From assembly GCF_013041615.1 (NCBI RefSeq), contig NZ_JABEPQ010000002.1, forward strand, positions 248,001 to 312,000: a DNA stretch of 64,000 bases. Reading direction: 5' to 3'. This document shows, piece after piece, positions 33,113 through 41,271 of this stretch. Numbering within the stretch: position 1 is the stretch's first letter; the number at the start of each line of letters is the position of its first letter. The stretch is from Knoellia koreensis (lineage in GTDB: Bacteria; Actinomycetota; Actinomycetes; Actinomycetales; Dermatophilaceae). Under the pieces are notes generated by a model that saw nothing but the letters and a program-made list of their open reading frames with translations, had not been told where the DNA came from and made no database searches. A program made the translations under genes and the position numbers.

Positions 33113-34669
33113 TCAGCCGATCGTGCGCTCGGCGGCGATGAGGTACTTGTCTCCGGAGCGCTGCACGGTGAACTGCTTGACCTCGCGCCCCCCGTCGCCA
33201 CCCTTGTCCTTGGGCACGAACGTCAGCTGGGCGATGACCTGGTCACCGTTGACCTGCATCTCACCGACATCGACGGACTTGTAGTTCTCCCAGAACGACT
33301 CGTACGCGTTGCGGCCACCGGACTGCTGCTGCATGGCCGGCGTCAGCATCGCCCAGGTCGAGTCGCGCTCGCCCTTCTTGGTGACGTTGGCGTAGTAGCC
33401 GCGCAGGAAGTCCTGGATCGCCTGCGGGTCGGCGGTCGGCTGCGTCGTGGTGGTCGTGCTCGACGTCGTCGAGGACGGGGTCTGCGACGTCGTGCTGCTC
33501 GACGAGGTCGTCGAGGACGGCGTCGTCGAGCTGGTCGTCGACGGCGTCACGGTCTGGGTGTTGGTCGCCGTCACGGTCTGCGTTCCGCTCGGCTGCGGCT
33601 TGTTGCTGCCGAACCCGTCGGTGAGCTGGTAGGCCAGCAGCGCCACGATCCCCAACAGCAGCAACGCAATAAGGGCCCACAGCCAGCCACGCCCACCGCC
33701 GCGACGGTCCTCGTCCTCGTCGTCCGGGTACCCCGGCCCACCGGCATACCCGTCATCGGCCAAAGGCACGGGCGGCGTGACACGCTGGGTGGCCTCGACG
33801 GGCGCCGCGATGACCTCAGTCGGCGCCGCCGCGCCCGGGATGGCACCGGGGGCGAGGGCGAGGGTGGTGTCGCCCGCGGCGATGGCGCGCAACCGGTCGG
33901 CCGCGGTGGCCATGTCCCAGCGACGCGCCGGGTCGGGGTCCATCATCGCGCTGATGGCACCGGCAAGGGGGCCGGCCTTCTCCATGGGTTCGGCCTCGCC
34001 GTGCGCGATCTGCTGGAGGATCGCCAGCGGGTTGGCCTGCGCTTCGTAGGGCGGGTGGCCCTCGACCGCGTAGTAGAGGGTCGCGCCCAGCGCCCACACG
34101 TCGGAGGCCGCGGTGGGATTGCCGCCGCGGGCGAGCTCGGGAGAGAGGTAGCCCGGGGTACCGGTCATGTACCCGGTCTGGGTCAGCTGGTCGTCGGCCT
34201 GGGCGCGGGCGATGCCGAAGTCGCTGATCTTGGGCTTGCCGGCGCGGTCGATGAGGATGTTGCCGGGCTTGATGTCGCGGTGCACGATACCGCGGTCGTG
34301 GGCGCGGGCGAGCGCATCGGCCACGGCGGCACCGATCGCGGCGACCTTGGTGGGCGGCAGCGCCCCGTGGTCGCGGATCTGCTCGGCGAGGCTCTCCCCG
34401 TCGACGTACTCCATGACCAGCCAGTGCGCGGCGTCCTGGTCGACGACGTCGAACACCCCGACGGCGTTGGGGTGGTTGAGCGAGGCGGCGATGCGCGCCT
34501 CGCGCATGGCGCGGGCCGCTGCGGCCGGCTCACCGGGCAGGGCGCCGATCTGCTTGACGGCCACCTCGCGGCCCAGCACGGTGTCGCGGCACAGCCAGAC
34601 CGTGCCCATGCCGCCACTGCCGATCGGCCGGATCACCTCGTATCGTCCGGCGATGACCTTCGGGTCCAC
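33113..34669 (-). CDS. Ser/Thr protein kinase, membrane anchored
   Basis: 518 residues from GTG 34669 behind AAGGAG. The Hanks kinase domain spans about 8-262: glycine loop GSGGMGTVW, K39 in VAVKQ, catalytic HRDIKPGN (H130-R131-D132), DFG at 150-152 and GTPGYLSPE. A Pro/Asp-rich juxtamembrane stretch follows, then a membrane segment at 329-349, a Thr/Ser-rich linker (361-412, easily over-read as low complexity) and an extracellular NTF2/SnoaL-like domain (about 415-518: FLRGYYANVTKKGERDSTWA...). No PASTA repeats are present. It is downstream of the histidine-phosphatase gene on the same strand but separated by a hairpin. Confidence 0.92.
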   Translation of the reverse strand: MDPKVIAGRYEVIRPIGSGGMGTVWLCRDTVLGREVAVKQIGALPGEPAAAARAMREARIAASLNHPNAVGVFDVVDQDAAHWLVMEYVDGESLAEQIRDHGALPPTKVAAIGAAVADALARAHDRGIVHRDIKPGNILIDRAGKPKISDFGIARAQADDQLTQTGYMTGTPGYLSPELARGGNPTAASDVWALGATLYYAVEGHPPYEAQANPLAILQQIAHGEAEPMEKAGPLAGAISAMMDPDPARRWDMATAADRLRAIAAGDTTLALAPGAIPGAAAPTEVIAAPVEATQRVTPPVPLADDGYAGGPGYPDDEDEDRRGGGRGWLWALIALLLLGIVALLAYQLTDGFGSNKPQPSGTQTVTATNTQTVTPSTTSSTTPSSTTSSSSTTSQTPSSTTSSTTTTTQPTADPQAIQDFLRGYYANVTKKGERDSTWAMLTPAMQQQSGGRNAYESFWENYKSVDVGEMQVNGDQVIAQLTFVPKDKGGDGGREVKQFTVQRSGDKYLIAAERTIG

Positions 34670-34729
34670 ACGGCTCCTTCGGGTTGCAGGGAGTGCCGAC
34701 GCTCACCCTAGTGCGCGGGCCTGTCCCGC

Positions 34730-34797
34730 GAACTTTGGGCCAAACTTCGCCAGCGCCCGGAAGGTTCCACGCCCTGGCGAACTGTGGGCCAAAGTTC
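34730..34797. terminator. Intergenic inverted repeat before the kinase gene
   Basis: 24-bp imperfect arms, 34730-34753 (GAACTTTGGGCC...CGCCAG) and 34774-34797 (CTGGCGAA...GCCAAAGTTC), around a 20-nt loop. It is placed to end the histidine-phosphatase transcript. Confidence 0.55.
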
Positions 34798-34806
34798 AGT
34801 CGGCGC

Positions 34807-35370
34807 TCAGGGGAACGGGTCGGCCCTGTCGCCGGGCAGGACCAGCTCGGGGACCTGCGTGAACGAGTACCCACCGCCCGGCACGGACTCGAGCAGGAAC
34901 ACCATGTCGAACCGGTCCCACGGCCACGTCGTCGGCGCCGGCGGCGTCGTGGCTCCCAGCGCGCGCACGAGGAGCGGGATGCGCACGTGCTCCCACGCCA
35001 CGAGCACCGGGCCGTCCTCCTGACGCAGCAGCACGGCCAGCTCATCTTCCTGCCCGACGGCGCATGGCATCTGCACCTCGACGCCGAGCTGGGCCGCGAC
35101 GAGGCTGACCGTCTCGGACTCCCGCAGGTGCAGCCCGTCCACCGGCCGCGCGGCATACACCGTGTGTGGTCGCACCAGCGGCGGGCGAGGCGACCCGACC
35201 GTGGGCGCGAACAACCCCACTAGTGCGCCCGCGCGCGCCCACCCGAACGGGACCAGTGCCTGCGAGTCCGGCAGCCCGTCCCGGGTGATGCCGTGCGGCG
35301 CACCGTCGCCCTCGGGCGGCTTCTCGCCATGGCGGATGATCATGATCACACGCGCGTGGTCACCACTCAC
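34807..35370 (-). CDS. Histidine phosphatase family protein
   Basis: 187 residues from GTG 35370 behind AAGGAG. The phosphatase-superfamily motif is IMIIRHGEKPPEGDGAPHG near residue 10 (catalytic His in RHGE), with R/H partners later (RPHTVYAARP, VLVAWEHVRIPLLVRAL). The WEH near residue 128 fits the second catalytic His. The substrate is unknown. It sits upstream of a Ser/Thr kinase, but the intervening hairpin argues against a tight operon. Confidence 0.78.
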   Translation of the reverse strand: MSGDHARVIMIIRHGEKPPEGDGAPHGITRDGLPDSQALVPFGWARAGALVGLFAPTVGSPRPPLVRPHTVYAARPVDGLHLRESETVSLVAAQLGVEVQMPCAVGQEDELAVLLRQEDGPVLVAWEHVRIPLLVRALGATTPPAPTTWPWDRFDMVFLLESVPGGGYSFTQVPELVLPGDRADPFP

Positions 35371-35444
35371 TCGGCACTCCTTCGCCCGCCCGGTCGCTCC
35401 GGATGGTGCGCCCAGTCCCACCGCATCGCCGAGCCGGCCACCGC

Positions 35445-36407
35445 TCAGGCGAGCGCGTCCACGACGCGGTCGGCCGCGGCATACGGGTCAGTCCTGCCGT
35501 CCACGACCTCGGAGGCGAGCTCCTCGACGCCCTGGCCCTGGCGCAGGTCGCCCATGCGCTCGCGCAGCGCCTTGATGGCGATGGCCTCGATCTCGTCGCC
35601 GGCACGGCGCACCCGCCGCTCGCGCAGCGTGCCGCCCGCCTCCATCCACGACCAGTGCTTGTCGATCGACTCCATGACCTCGTCGACGCCTTGCCCTTGC
35701 GCCGCAACGGTTTTCACGACCGGCGGCCGCCAGAGTCCGGGTTCGGTGCGATCGCCGAGGCTGATCATGTGGCGGATGTCGCGCACCGTCGCGTCGGCGC
35801 CCTCGCGGTCGGCCTTGTTGACGACGAAGACGTCGCCGATCTCGAGGATGCCGGCCTTGGCGGCCTGGATGCCGTCGCCCATGCCGGGCGCGAGCAGCAC
35901 GATCGTGGTGTCGGCGAGACCGGCGATCTCGACCTCCGACTGGCCCACGCCGACCGTCTCGACGAGCACGACGTCGCACCCGGCGGCGTCGAGCACGCGC
36001 AGCGCCTGCGGCGTCGTCCACGACAGGCCGCCCAGGTGGCCGCGGCTGGCCATCGAGCGGATGTAGACGTCGGGGTCGAGCGCGTGGTCCTGCATGCGCA
36101 CGCGGTCGCCGAGGAGCGCGCCGCCGGAGAAGGGTGACGAGGGGTCGACGGCGAGGATGCCGACGCGCTTGCCGCGTTTTCGGTATGCCGCGACGAGGGC
36201 GTTCGTCGACGTGGACTTCCCGACGCCGGGGCTGCCGGTGATGCCGATGATGTGCGCGTTCCCGGTGTGCGGGGCGAGGGCCGCCATCACCTCGCGCAGG
36301 GCGGGGTGGGCGTCCTCGACGAGCGAGATCAACCGGGCGACGGCCCGAGGCGACCCTGCCCTGGCCGACTCGACCAGGGCAGGGACGTCGACGGTGCGGG
36401 GAGCCAA
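35445..36407 (-). CDS. meaB: Methylmalonyl-CoA-mutase-associated GTPase MeaB
   Basis: A G-protein chaperone that loads adenosylcobalamin onto, and protects, acyl-CoA mutases. It has 320 residues: P-loop GSPGVGKST (58-66), switch region DPSSPFSGGALLGDRVRM, ETVGVGQSE (150-158) and NKAD (197-200), with a C-terminal dimerisation helix. The start is TTG 36407, 4 bp after the thiolase stop. It is co-transcribed with a thiolase and lies about 14 kb from the mutase subunit at 19396, its likely client (or another mutase outside the window). Confidence 0.93.
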   Translation of the reverse strand: MAPRTVDVPALVESARAGSPRAVARLISLVEDAHPALREVMAALAPHTGNAHIIGITGSPGVGKSTSTNALVAAYRKRGKRVGILAVDPSSPFSGGALLGDRVRMQDHALDPDVYIRSMASRGHLGGLSWTTPQALRVLDAAGCDVVLVETVGVGQSEVEIAGLADTTIVLLAPGMGDGIQAAKAGILEIGDVFVVNKADREGADATVRDIRHMISLGDRTEPGLWRPPVVKTVAAQGQGVDEVMESIDKHWSWMEAGGTLRERRVRRAGDEIEAIAIKALRERMGDLRQGQGVEELASEVVDGRTDPYAAADRVVDALA

Positions 36408-36411
36408 GCGG

Positions 36412-37614
36412 TCAGGCCTTGGCCGGCACGCGCAGGATCAGGGCGTCGCCCTGGCCGCCGCCACCACACAGCGCGGCCGCGCCGACGCCGCCACCGCGGC
36501 GACCCAGCTCGAGCGCGAGGTGCAGGGCGATGCGGGCGCCGGACATGCCGATCGGGTGACCGAGCGCGATGGCGCCGCCGTTGACGTTGACCTTCTCCGG
36601 GTCGATGCCGAGGGTCTTGGTGGAGGCCAGCCCGACGGCAGCAAACGCCTCGTTGATCTCGACGAGGTCGAGGTCGGCGGGCGTGATGCCTTCCTTCTCA
36701 CACGCCTTGGCGATCGCGTTGGCGGGCTGCTGCTGCAGGGTCGAGTCGGGGCCGGCGACGACGCCGTGGGCACCGATCTCGGCGATCCAGTCGAGCCCGA
36801 GCTCCTGCGCCTTCGCCTTGCTCATCACCACGACCGCGGCGGCGCCGTCGCTGATCTGCGAGGCGGAGCCGGCGGTGATGGTGCCGTCCTTGGCGAACGC
36901 CGGGCGCAGCTTCGACAACGACTCGGCGGTCGTGTCGGCGCGAATGCCCTCGTCGGTCTTGAACTCGATCGGGTCGCCCTTGCGCTGCGGGATCGAGACG
37001 GTGACGACCTCGTCGTCGAAGAGCCCGTCCTTCCACGCGCGCGCGGCCAGCTGGTGGCTTCGCGCGGAGAACTCGTCCTGCTCCTCGCGGGTGAACGCCT
37101 GGTCGCCGGTGTTGGCCTGCTCGGTGAGGGCGCCCATGGCCTGGTCGGTGAACGCGTCCCAGAGGCCGTCGAAGGCCATGTGGTCCTTCATCGACACGTC
37201 GCCGTACTTGTAGCCCTCACGCGACTTCTCGAGCATGTGCGGGGCGTTGGTCATCGACTCCTGGCCGCCCGCGACGACGATCTCGAACTCGCCCGCGCGG
37301 ATCAGCTGGTCGGCGAGCGCGATGGCGTCGACACCGGAGAGGCACACCTTGTTGATGGTGAGCGCGGGCACGTTCATCGGGATGCCGGCCTTGTCGGCGG
37401 CCTGGCGGGCGGGGATCTGGCCCGCGCCGGCTTGGAGCACCTGGCCCATGATCACGTAGTCGACCTGGTCGGGCGCGACGCCCGCCTTGTCGAGCGCGCC
37501 CTTGATGGCGAAGCCGCCGAGGTCGGCGCCGGAGAAGTCCTTGAGCGAGCCGAGCAGCCGGCCCATCGGGGTGCGCGCCCCCGCGACGATGACGGAAGTG
37601 GGACGGTCGGTCAT
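36412..37614 (-). CDS. Acetyl-CoA C-acetyltransferase (thiolase)
   Basis: 400 residues of the type II thiolase family. It condenses two acetyl-CoA to acetoacetyl-CoA or runs in reverse. Catalytic residues: C91 in INKVCLSG, H353 in [11 protein letters not shown] and C383 in ALCGGGGQG. The ATG follows GGAGG within a GGAGGCCTCC palindrome. It is first gene of a two-gene unit with meaB, which ties it to short-chain acyl-CoA (butyryl/isobutyryl, propionyl) metabolism. Confidence 0.93.
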   Translation of the reverse strand: MTDRPTSVIVAGARTPMGRLLGSLKDFSGADLGGFAIKGALDKAGVAPDQVDYVIMGQVLQAGAGQIPARQAADKAGIPMNVPALTINKVCLSGVDAIALADQLIRAGEFEIVVAGGQESMTNAPHMLEKSREGYKYGDVSMKDHMAFDGLWDAFTDQAMGALTEQANTGDQAFTREEQDEFSARSHQLAARAWKDGLFDDEVVTVSIPQRKGDPIEFKTDEGIRADTTAESLSKLRPAFAKDGTITAGSASQISDGAAAVVVMSKAKAQELGLDWIAEIGAHGVVAGPDSTLQQQPANAIAKACEKEGITPADLDLVEINEAFAAVGLASTKTLGIDPEKVNVNGGAIALGHPIGMSGARIALHLALELGRRGGGVGAAALCGGGGQGDALILRVPAKA

Positions 37615-37756
37615 GACAGGAGGCCTCCAACGCCTTCGGGGAAACTGCCTTCCCTCACTCTAATGCCGCCGTGGACCCCTGACTCCGCCGCCTCGGGTGG
37701 CGCTGACCACACCCATCACCAGCCCCCGGTATGCCGCGGCCCCACCTCCCGCACGT

Positions 37757-37865
37757 GCTTGCGTCTGCGTTTTTGCCGCGCTGGTGGGCAACTCCGCAGA
37801 CGTCACGAGTGAATGCTTGCTTGCGTCTGCGTCAGTGGTGGCCACAGCAACCGCTCACGCAGACG
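37757..37865. repeat. Two intergenic hairpins sharing GCTTGCGTCTGCG
   Basis: A first copy has GCTTGCGTCTGCG at 37757-37769 with partner CGCAGACGT (37795-37803). A second has the same arm at 37819-37831, with partner ACGCAGACG (37857-37865). The loop of the first copy resembles the reverse complement of the loop at 28928-28978. They fill most of the 265-bp gap between the thiolase start and the Tad operon end. Confidence 0.65.
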
Positions 37866-37879
37866 TTGCCGTCCGGGCT

Positions 37880-38347
37880 TCAGCCCTGCAAGCCTGCGCG
37901 GGCGCGGGACTCGACCGTGATCGTGATGGAGCCGCCGAGCCTGTCGAGCAGGACGCCCACGAACGGCAGGTCGGCCTCCCCCGTCAACCGCACCACGGCC
38001 GTCTCGCCGTCAGGGCTGCCGGTCCCGGAAGCGACGACCCAGTTGTTCATGCCCGGCGGGAGTGGGCGTTCGGCGAGGTACTTTGCCGCGGTGTCCCGCA
38101 CGGTGGCGTCACTGACGGCCACGGCATCCCCGAGGCCGGCGTCGTAGACGCCCAGGTCGAGCGAGTCGGCCGCGTCGAGCGCCGCACCGTCGGCGGCATC
38201 CAGCAGCCGCACCCGTGACAACTGCGCCGACGTGACGGCGGCAGCACCCATCACCAGCAGGATCGCGATGACGGTGTAGCCGAGGATGAGGATCGTGACC
38301 TGTCCCCGCTCGCCGTTCGCGCGTCGCGCCCGGAGCCGCCACATCAT
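37880..38347 (-). CDS. TadG-like pilus assembly protein
   Basis: 155 residues. After a basic start (MMWRLRARRANGERGQVTIL) comes one membrane helix (about 17-40) and the segment AQLSRVRLLDAADGAALDAA, the hallmark of the TadG-type Flp-assembly N-terminal domain. The rest should be extracytoplasmic. The start overlaps the stop of the preceding TadE-like gene (ATGATG), and it is the last gene of the Tad operon. Confidence 0.78.
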   Translation of the reverse strand: MMWRLRARRANGERGQVTILILGYTVIAILLVMGAAAVTSAQLSRVRLLDAADGAALDAADSLDLGVYDAGLGDAVAVSDATVRDTAAKYLAERPLPPGMNNWVVASGTGSPDGETAVVRLTGEADLPFVGVLLDRLGGSITITVESRARAGLQG

Positions 38348-38808
38348 GGCGCGCCCCGGAAACGGTCGACCACTGCGACGTGCGTGGCGCTGACGGGCAC
38401 CTCGAGGGGAACCACCTTGCGTGCGAAGGAAGGCACCAGTGGGAGGGGCACGGAGACGCTGGCCTCCATGGTGATCCGGCCCTCGGGCCGCAGGCAGGGC
38501 GAGCCGTCACAGGCCATGGCCAAGGTTCCAAGGTCACCAAACCCCTGGTCCTGGAATGCAATTCGCGCCGCCGCGTCAGCCCGCGGCGCGGCCTCCCCCT
38601 CTGACTGTGCCGTGACGAACGCTCGGCCGGCTTCGCGCGAAGCCGCCGACACGGCATACGAACCGGCTTGGAGGCGGCCCAGCATCATCACGAGGTAGAT
38701 GAGCGGCACCATCAGCAGCACGGCCAGGAACACGAACTCGACGACGGCGGTCCCGCTCTCCCCCACCCGCCTCAGCCGCAGGGCCCAGCTGCGGACCCCG
38801 AGGATCAC
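38344..38808 (-). CDS. TadE/TadF-like minor pseudopilin
   Basis: 154 residues from GTG 38808. A GESGTAVVEFVFLAVLLMVP segment gives the TadE signature and the single membrane helix, followed by an external domain with a likely disulphide (ACDGSPCLRP). GTGA overlap with the upstream TadE gene and ATGATG overlap with TadG. A pseudopilin that supports Flp pilus assembly is the expected role. Confidence 0.8.
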   Translation of the reverse strand: MILGVRSWALRLRRVGESGTAVVEFVFLAVLLMVPLIYLVMMLGRLQAGSYAVSAASREAGRAFVTAQSEGEAAPRADAAARIAFQDQGFGDLGTLAMACDGSPCLRPEGRITMEASVSVPLPLVPSFARKVVPLEVPVSATHVAVVDRFRGAP

Positions 38809-39185
38809 TGCCGCTCCTCGAAGGCGCGACCCACGACGTCGAAGCCGTCGCCCGGGCCCACGAGACCGATCACCGGCAGGGGCGCCCGCACCCGGACCAC
38901 GACGACCTGGACGCCGTCGGCATCCTCGACGGACACCGACACGTCCCGGGCGAATCGGTCCGAGAGGGACGAGGCGATGAGGCTGCGGGCGCGTTCCGCA
39001 CCGATCGCCGGGTCGACGTCGGCGCGCGCACCGAACCGCGCCCCCTCGGACGCCGAGGCGATGAGGGTGTTGCGGACGTGCAGCGCGAGGCCCAGCTGGA
39101 CGATCCCCAGGAAGAGGAACGTCAGCATGCTGCCGACCAGGACGAAGTCGACGACGGCCGCCCCGGTCTCCCGACGACGCACCAT
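38805..39185 (-). CDS. TadE-like pseudopilin
   Basis: 126 residues: RRRETGAAVVDFVLVGSMLT then LFLGIVQLGLALHVRNTLIA and SASEGARFGARADVD, matching the TadE domain. One N-terminal membrane helix and a small external domain. It lies 5 bp after the pilin-like gene in the Tad operon. Confidence 0.85.
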   Translation of the reverse strand: MVRRRETGAAVVDFVLVGSMLTFLFLGIVQLGLALHVRNTLIASASEGARFGARADVDPAIGAERARSLIASSLSDRFARDVSVSVEDADGVQVVVVRVRAPLPVIGLVGPGDGFDVVGRAFEERQ

Positions 39186-39190
39186 CGGCG

Positions 39191-39412
39191 TCAGTTGCCG
39201 CCCTTGCGGACGTTGTTGAGGGACTCCTCGAACAGTCCCACCAGGGCGTCACCGGCGAACTGCCACAGGACCACGACGATGCCGGCGGTCATGAGCGTGA
39301 TCATGACCCAGCCCGGCACGTCGCCACGCTCACGACGCTGCGCAGCGAGCCCTCCCACGTGGTCGCGCAGCCTCAGCTGCGAACGGATCAGCATGCGGTG
39401 GATGGTTGTCAT
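39191..39412 (-). CDS. Small Flp pilin-like protein
   Basis: 73 residues from ATG 39412 behind GGAAGAAGAA. A basic leader of about 30 residues ends in RRERGDVPGWVM, followed by one membrane helix (ITLMTAGIVVVLWQFAGDAL). Size, position between tadC and tadE and the Gly before the hydrophobic stretch suit the Flp major pilin, but the usual Glu/Tyr (+5/+6) after the processing site is not seen, so processing is uncertain. The true coding frame is short and lies inside a longer spurious one. Confidence 0.65.
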   Translation of the reverse strand: MTTIHRMLIRSQLRLRDHVGGLAAQRRERGDVPGWVMITLMTAGIVVVLWQFAGDALVGLFEESLNNVRKGGN

Positions 39413-39450
39413 TTCTTCTTCCCCTTGTGTGTGGCAGTGGTGCTGTGGTC

Positions 39451-40401
39451 TCACATCGAAAAGCGCAGGAACGAGAAGCCCGGAAAGACGGCGAACAGGA
39501 TCGTGACGGGCAGGACGAGAAAGACGACGGGCAGCATCATCGCGATCTCCTTCTTGCCCCCCGCCTCCATGACCGCGCGACGACCGTCCTCGCGGACGTC
39601 CTGGGCCTGGGCCCGCAACACGTCGGCCAAGGGCGTGCCGCGTTCGACCGCGACGATCATCCCGTCGACGAAGCGGGCCAGGCTGGCGAGCCCGGTGCGG
39701 TCGGCAAGGCCTTGCAGAGCGGTCGGGAGGTTGGCCCCGGCACGGGCATCGGCGAGGCACCGGGACAGCTCGTTGGAGAGCTCGCCGCGCGACAGGCGGC
39801 TCACCCGCTCCAGCGCCCCGACCGCGCCCTCGCCGGCACCCACGGCCAGGGCGAGCAGCTCGGCGATCGTCGGGAACTCGGCCAGCATCCGCTCCTCGCG
39901 GCGCTTCGCCGCCCGGGTCAGCCACTGGTCGCGCGCCACCACGCCGGCCCCTCCGCCGCACAGCGCGACGATGACGGCCGGGACGACAGAACCGCCCTTG
40001 CTGAGCCACATCAGGCCGCCGAGGACGAGCCCGATGGCGAGCCCCGCTGCGCCCCAGAGCACCTGTTCGGCGCGGAACCGGTCGACGTCCGGCGCCTGCC
40101 CGGCGCGCAGCTGCCGGCGTCGGACGGTGGCTGCGCCACCGAGGACTCGCTCCAGCCTGCCGCCCAGCTCGCGGACCAGGGGGCGCGCGAGCGTTGCGAG
40201 GGCGCCGCTACCACCGACCTGGCGGGTGGCCAGCAGTCGCGACGGTCGCGGCGCGTCACGCAGGTAGGGCAGCAGGCGGTCCTCGAGGGTTGCCTTGCGG
40301 TTGAAGGGAAGTCCGGCCCAGACCAGCAGGATTCCCAGGGCGAGGGCGAGACCCAGCAGGGCGCCGGCTGGGCTCAGCGGGAGGCTCGTGGGAAGGCTCA
40401 T
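39451..40401 (-). CDS. tadC: Tad pilus inner-membrane protein TadC
   Basis: 316 residues from ATG 40401, a type II secretion F-domain protein. Membrane segments lie at about 10-30, 125-170 and the C-terminus (EIAMMLPVVFLVLPVTILFA). The cytosolic F domain carries EFPTIAELLALAVGAGEGAV and LARFVDGMIVAVERGTPLAD, typical of TadC. It overlaps tadB by ATGA. With TadB it should form the platform that couples the TadA ATPase to the pilus. Confidence 0.88.
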   Translation of the reverse strand: MSLPTSLPLSPAGALLGLALALGILLVWAGLPFNRKATLEDRLLPYLRDAPRPSRLLATRQVGGSGALATLARPLVRELGGRLERVLGGAATVRRRQLRAGQAPDVDRFRAEQVLWGAAGLAIGLVLGGLMWLSKGGSVVPAVIVALCGGGAGVVARDQWLTRAAKRREERMLAEFPTIAELLALAVGAGEGAVGALERVSRLSRGELSNELSRCLADARAGANLPTALQGLADRTGLASLARFVDGMIVAVERGTPLADVLRAQAQDVREDGRRAVMEAGGKKEIAMMLPVVFLVLPVTILFAVFPGFSFLRFSM

Positions 40402-41261
40402 CGCAGCACCCGCTCGTCCTCGGGCAGGCGTCCGATGTGGACCATGACGCGGTACGCGAACAACGAGATGACCGCACCCGCGAGCAGCACCAGTGCACCC
40501 GTGGTGGTGCCGTAGGCGCGGATCGACTCCGGCCGGGTCGCCAGCATCGCCAGCACCGCCCACGGTGCAGCGACGGCCAGGCGCGCGGCATTCACCGTCC
40601 AGCCCTGTCGTGTCTCGAGCTCGGACCGGGTGCGCGCGTCCTCGCGCAGGAACGTCGAGAGGGTGCGCAGCAGCCGGCCGAGGTCACTGCCGCCGACCTC
40701 CCGCGCGATCCGCAGGGACTCCACCAGCCGGTCGCCGACCGGGTCGCTGAGGCGCTCCTTGAGCCGGTCGAGGCATTCCTGGAACCGCCCGGTCGTCCGG
40801 TAGTCCTCGGCGAAGGCCTGGAAGGCGGGGCGCAGCTCTGGCGGCCCGCGCCGGCTGAGCTGCGCCAGCGCCTCGGGCAGTGCCAGCCCGGCACGCACCC
40901 CGGAGGCGATGTTGTCGACGGCGTCGGGCCACAGCTCGCGCAGGCTCGCGCGCCGACGCCGGGCCCGCCCACGGACGAGCGCGAGGGGGGCGTAACCCGC
41001 CATGACGGCGAAGCACAGTGCTACGGGGGCCACCCCGGTGGTCGCCAGGATCGTGAGCCCCACGATGACGAAGGCCAGCACGCACGCGACCATCAGGCTG
41101 CGCGGTCCCATCGACTCGTACCCGGCCTGCACCAGCTGGTCGCGCAACCGCTCGGTCATGGTGACCCGCCGGGCCTTGTCCACCGCGGGGGTGGGCACCC
41201 AGAACGACCACCAGATGCAGAACACACCGCACCCGAGCAGCAGACCGACGACGACACCCAT
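40398..41261 (-). CDS. tadB: Tad pilus inner-membrane protein TadB
   Basis: 287 residues from ATG 41261 behind AGAGGAC; a longer frame upstream overlaps tadA out of frame. It has an N-terminal helix (GVVVGLLLGCGVFCIWWSFW), a second pair near 65-100, and an F domain with WPDAVDNIASGVRAGLALPE and LRIAREVGGSDLGRLLRTLS, then two C-terminal helices. It is the TadC partner. Confidence 0.88.
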   Translation of the reverse strand: MGVVVGLLLGCGVFCIWWSFWVPTPAVDKARRVTMTERLRDQLVQAGYESMGPRSLMVACVLAFVIVGLTILATTGVAPVALCFAVMAGYAPLALVRGRARRRRASLRELWPDAVDNIASGVRAGLALPEALAQLSRRGPPELRPAFQAFAEDYRTTGRFQECLDRLKERLSDPVGDRLVESLRIAREVGGSDLGRLLRTLSTFLREDARTRSELETRQGWTVNAARLAVAAPWAVLAMLATRPESIRAYGTTTGALVLLAGAVISLFAYRVMVHIGRLPEDERVLR

Positions 41262-41271
41262 TTGCAGTCCT

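Noticed and set aside
33420-33600. Ser/Thr-rich repeat in the kinase as a separate repeat locus
   Set aside because: It is the in-frame flexible linker between membrane helix and ectodomain.
37660-37845. Small ORF in the gap between the thiolase and Tad operons
   Set aside because: The frame runs through the hairpin repeats and lacks a ribosome site or coding-like composition.
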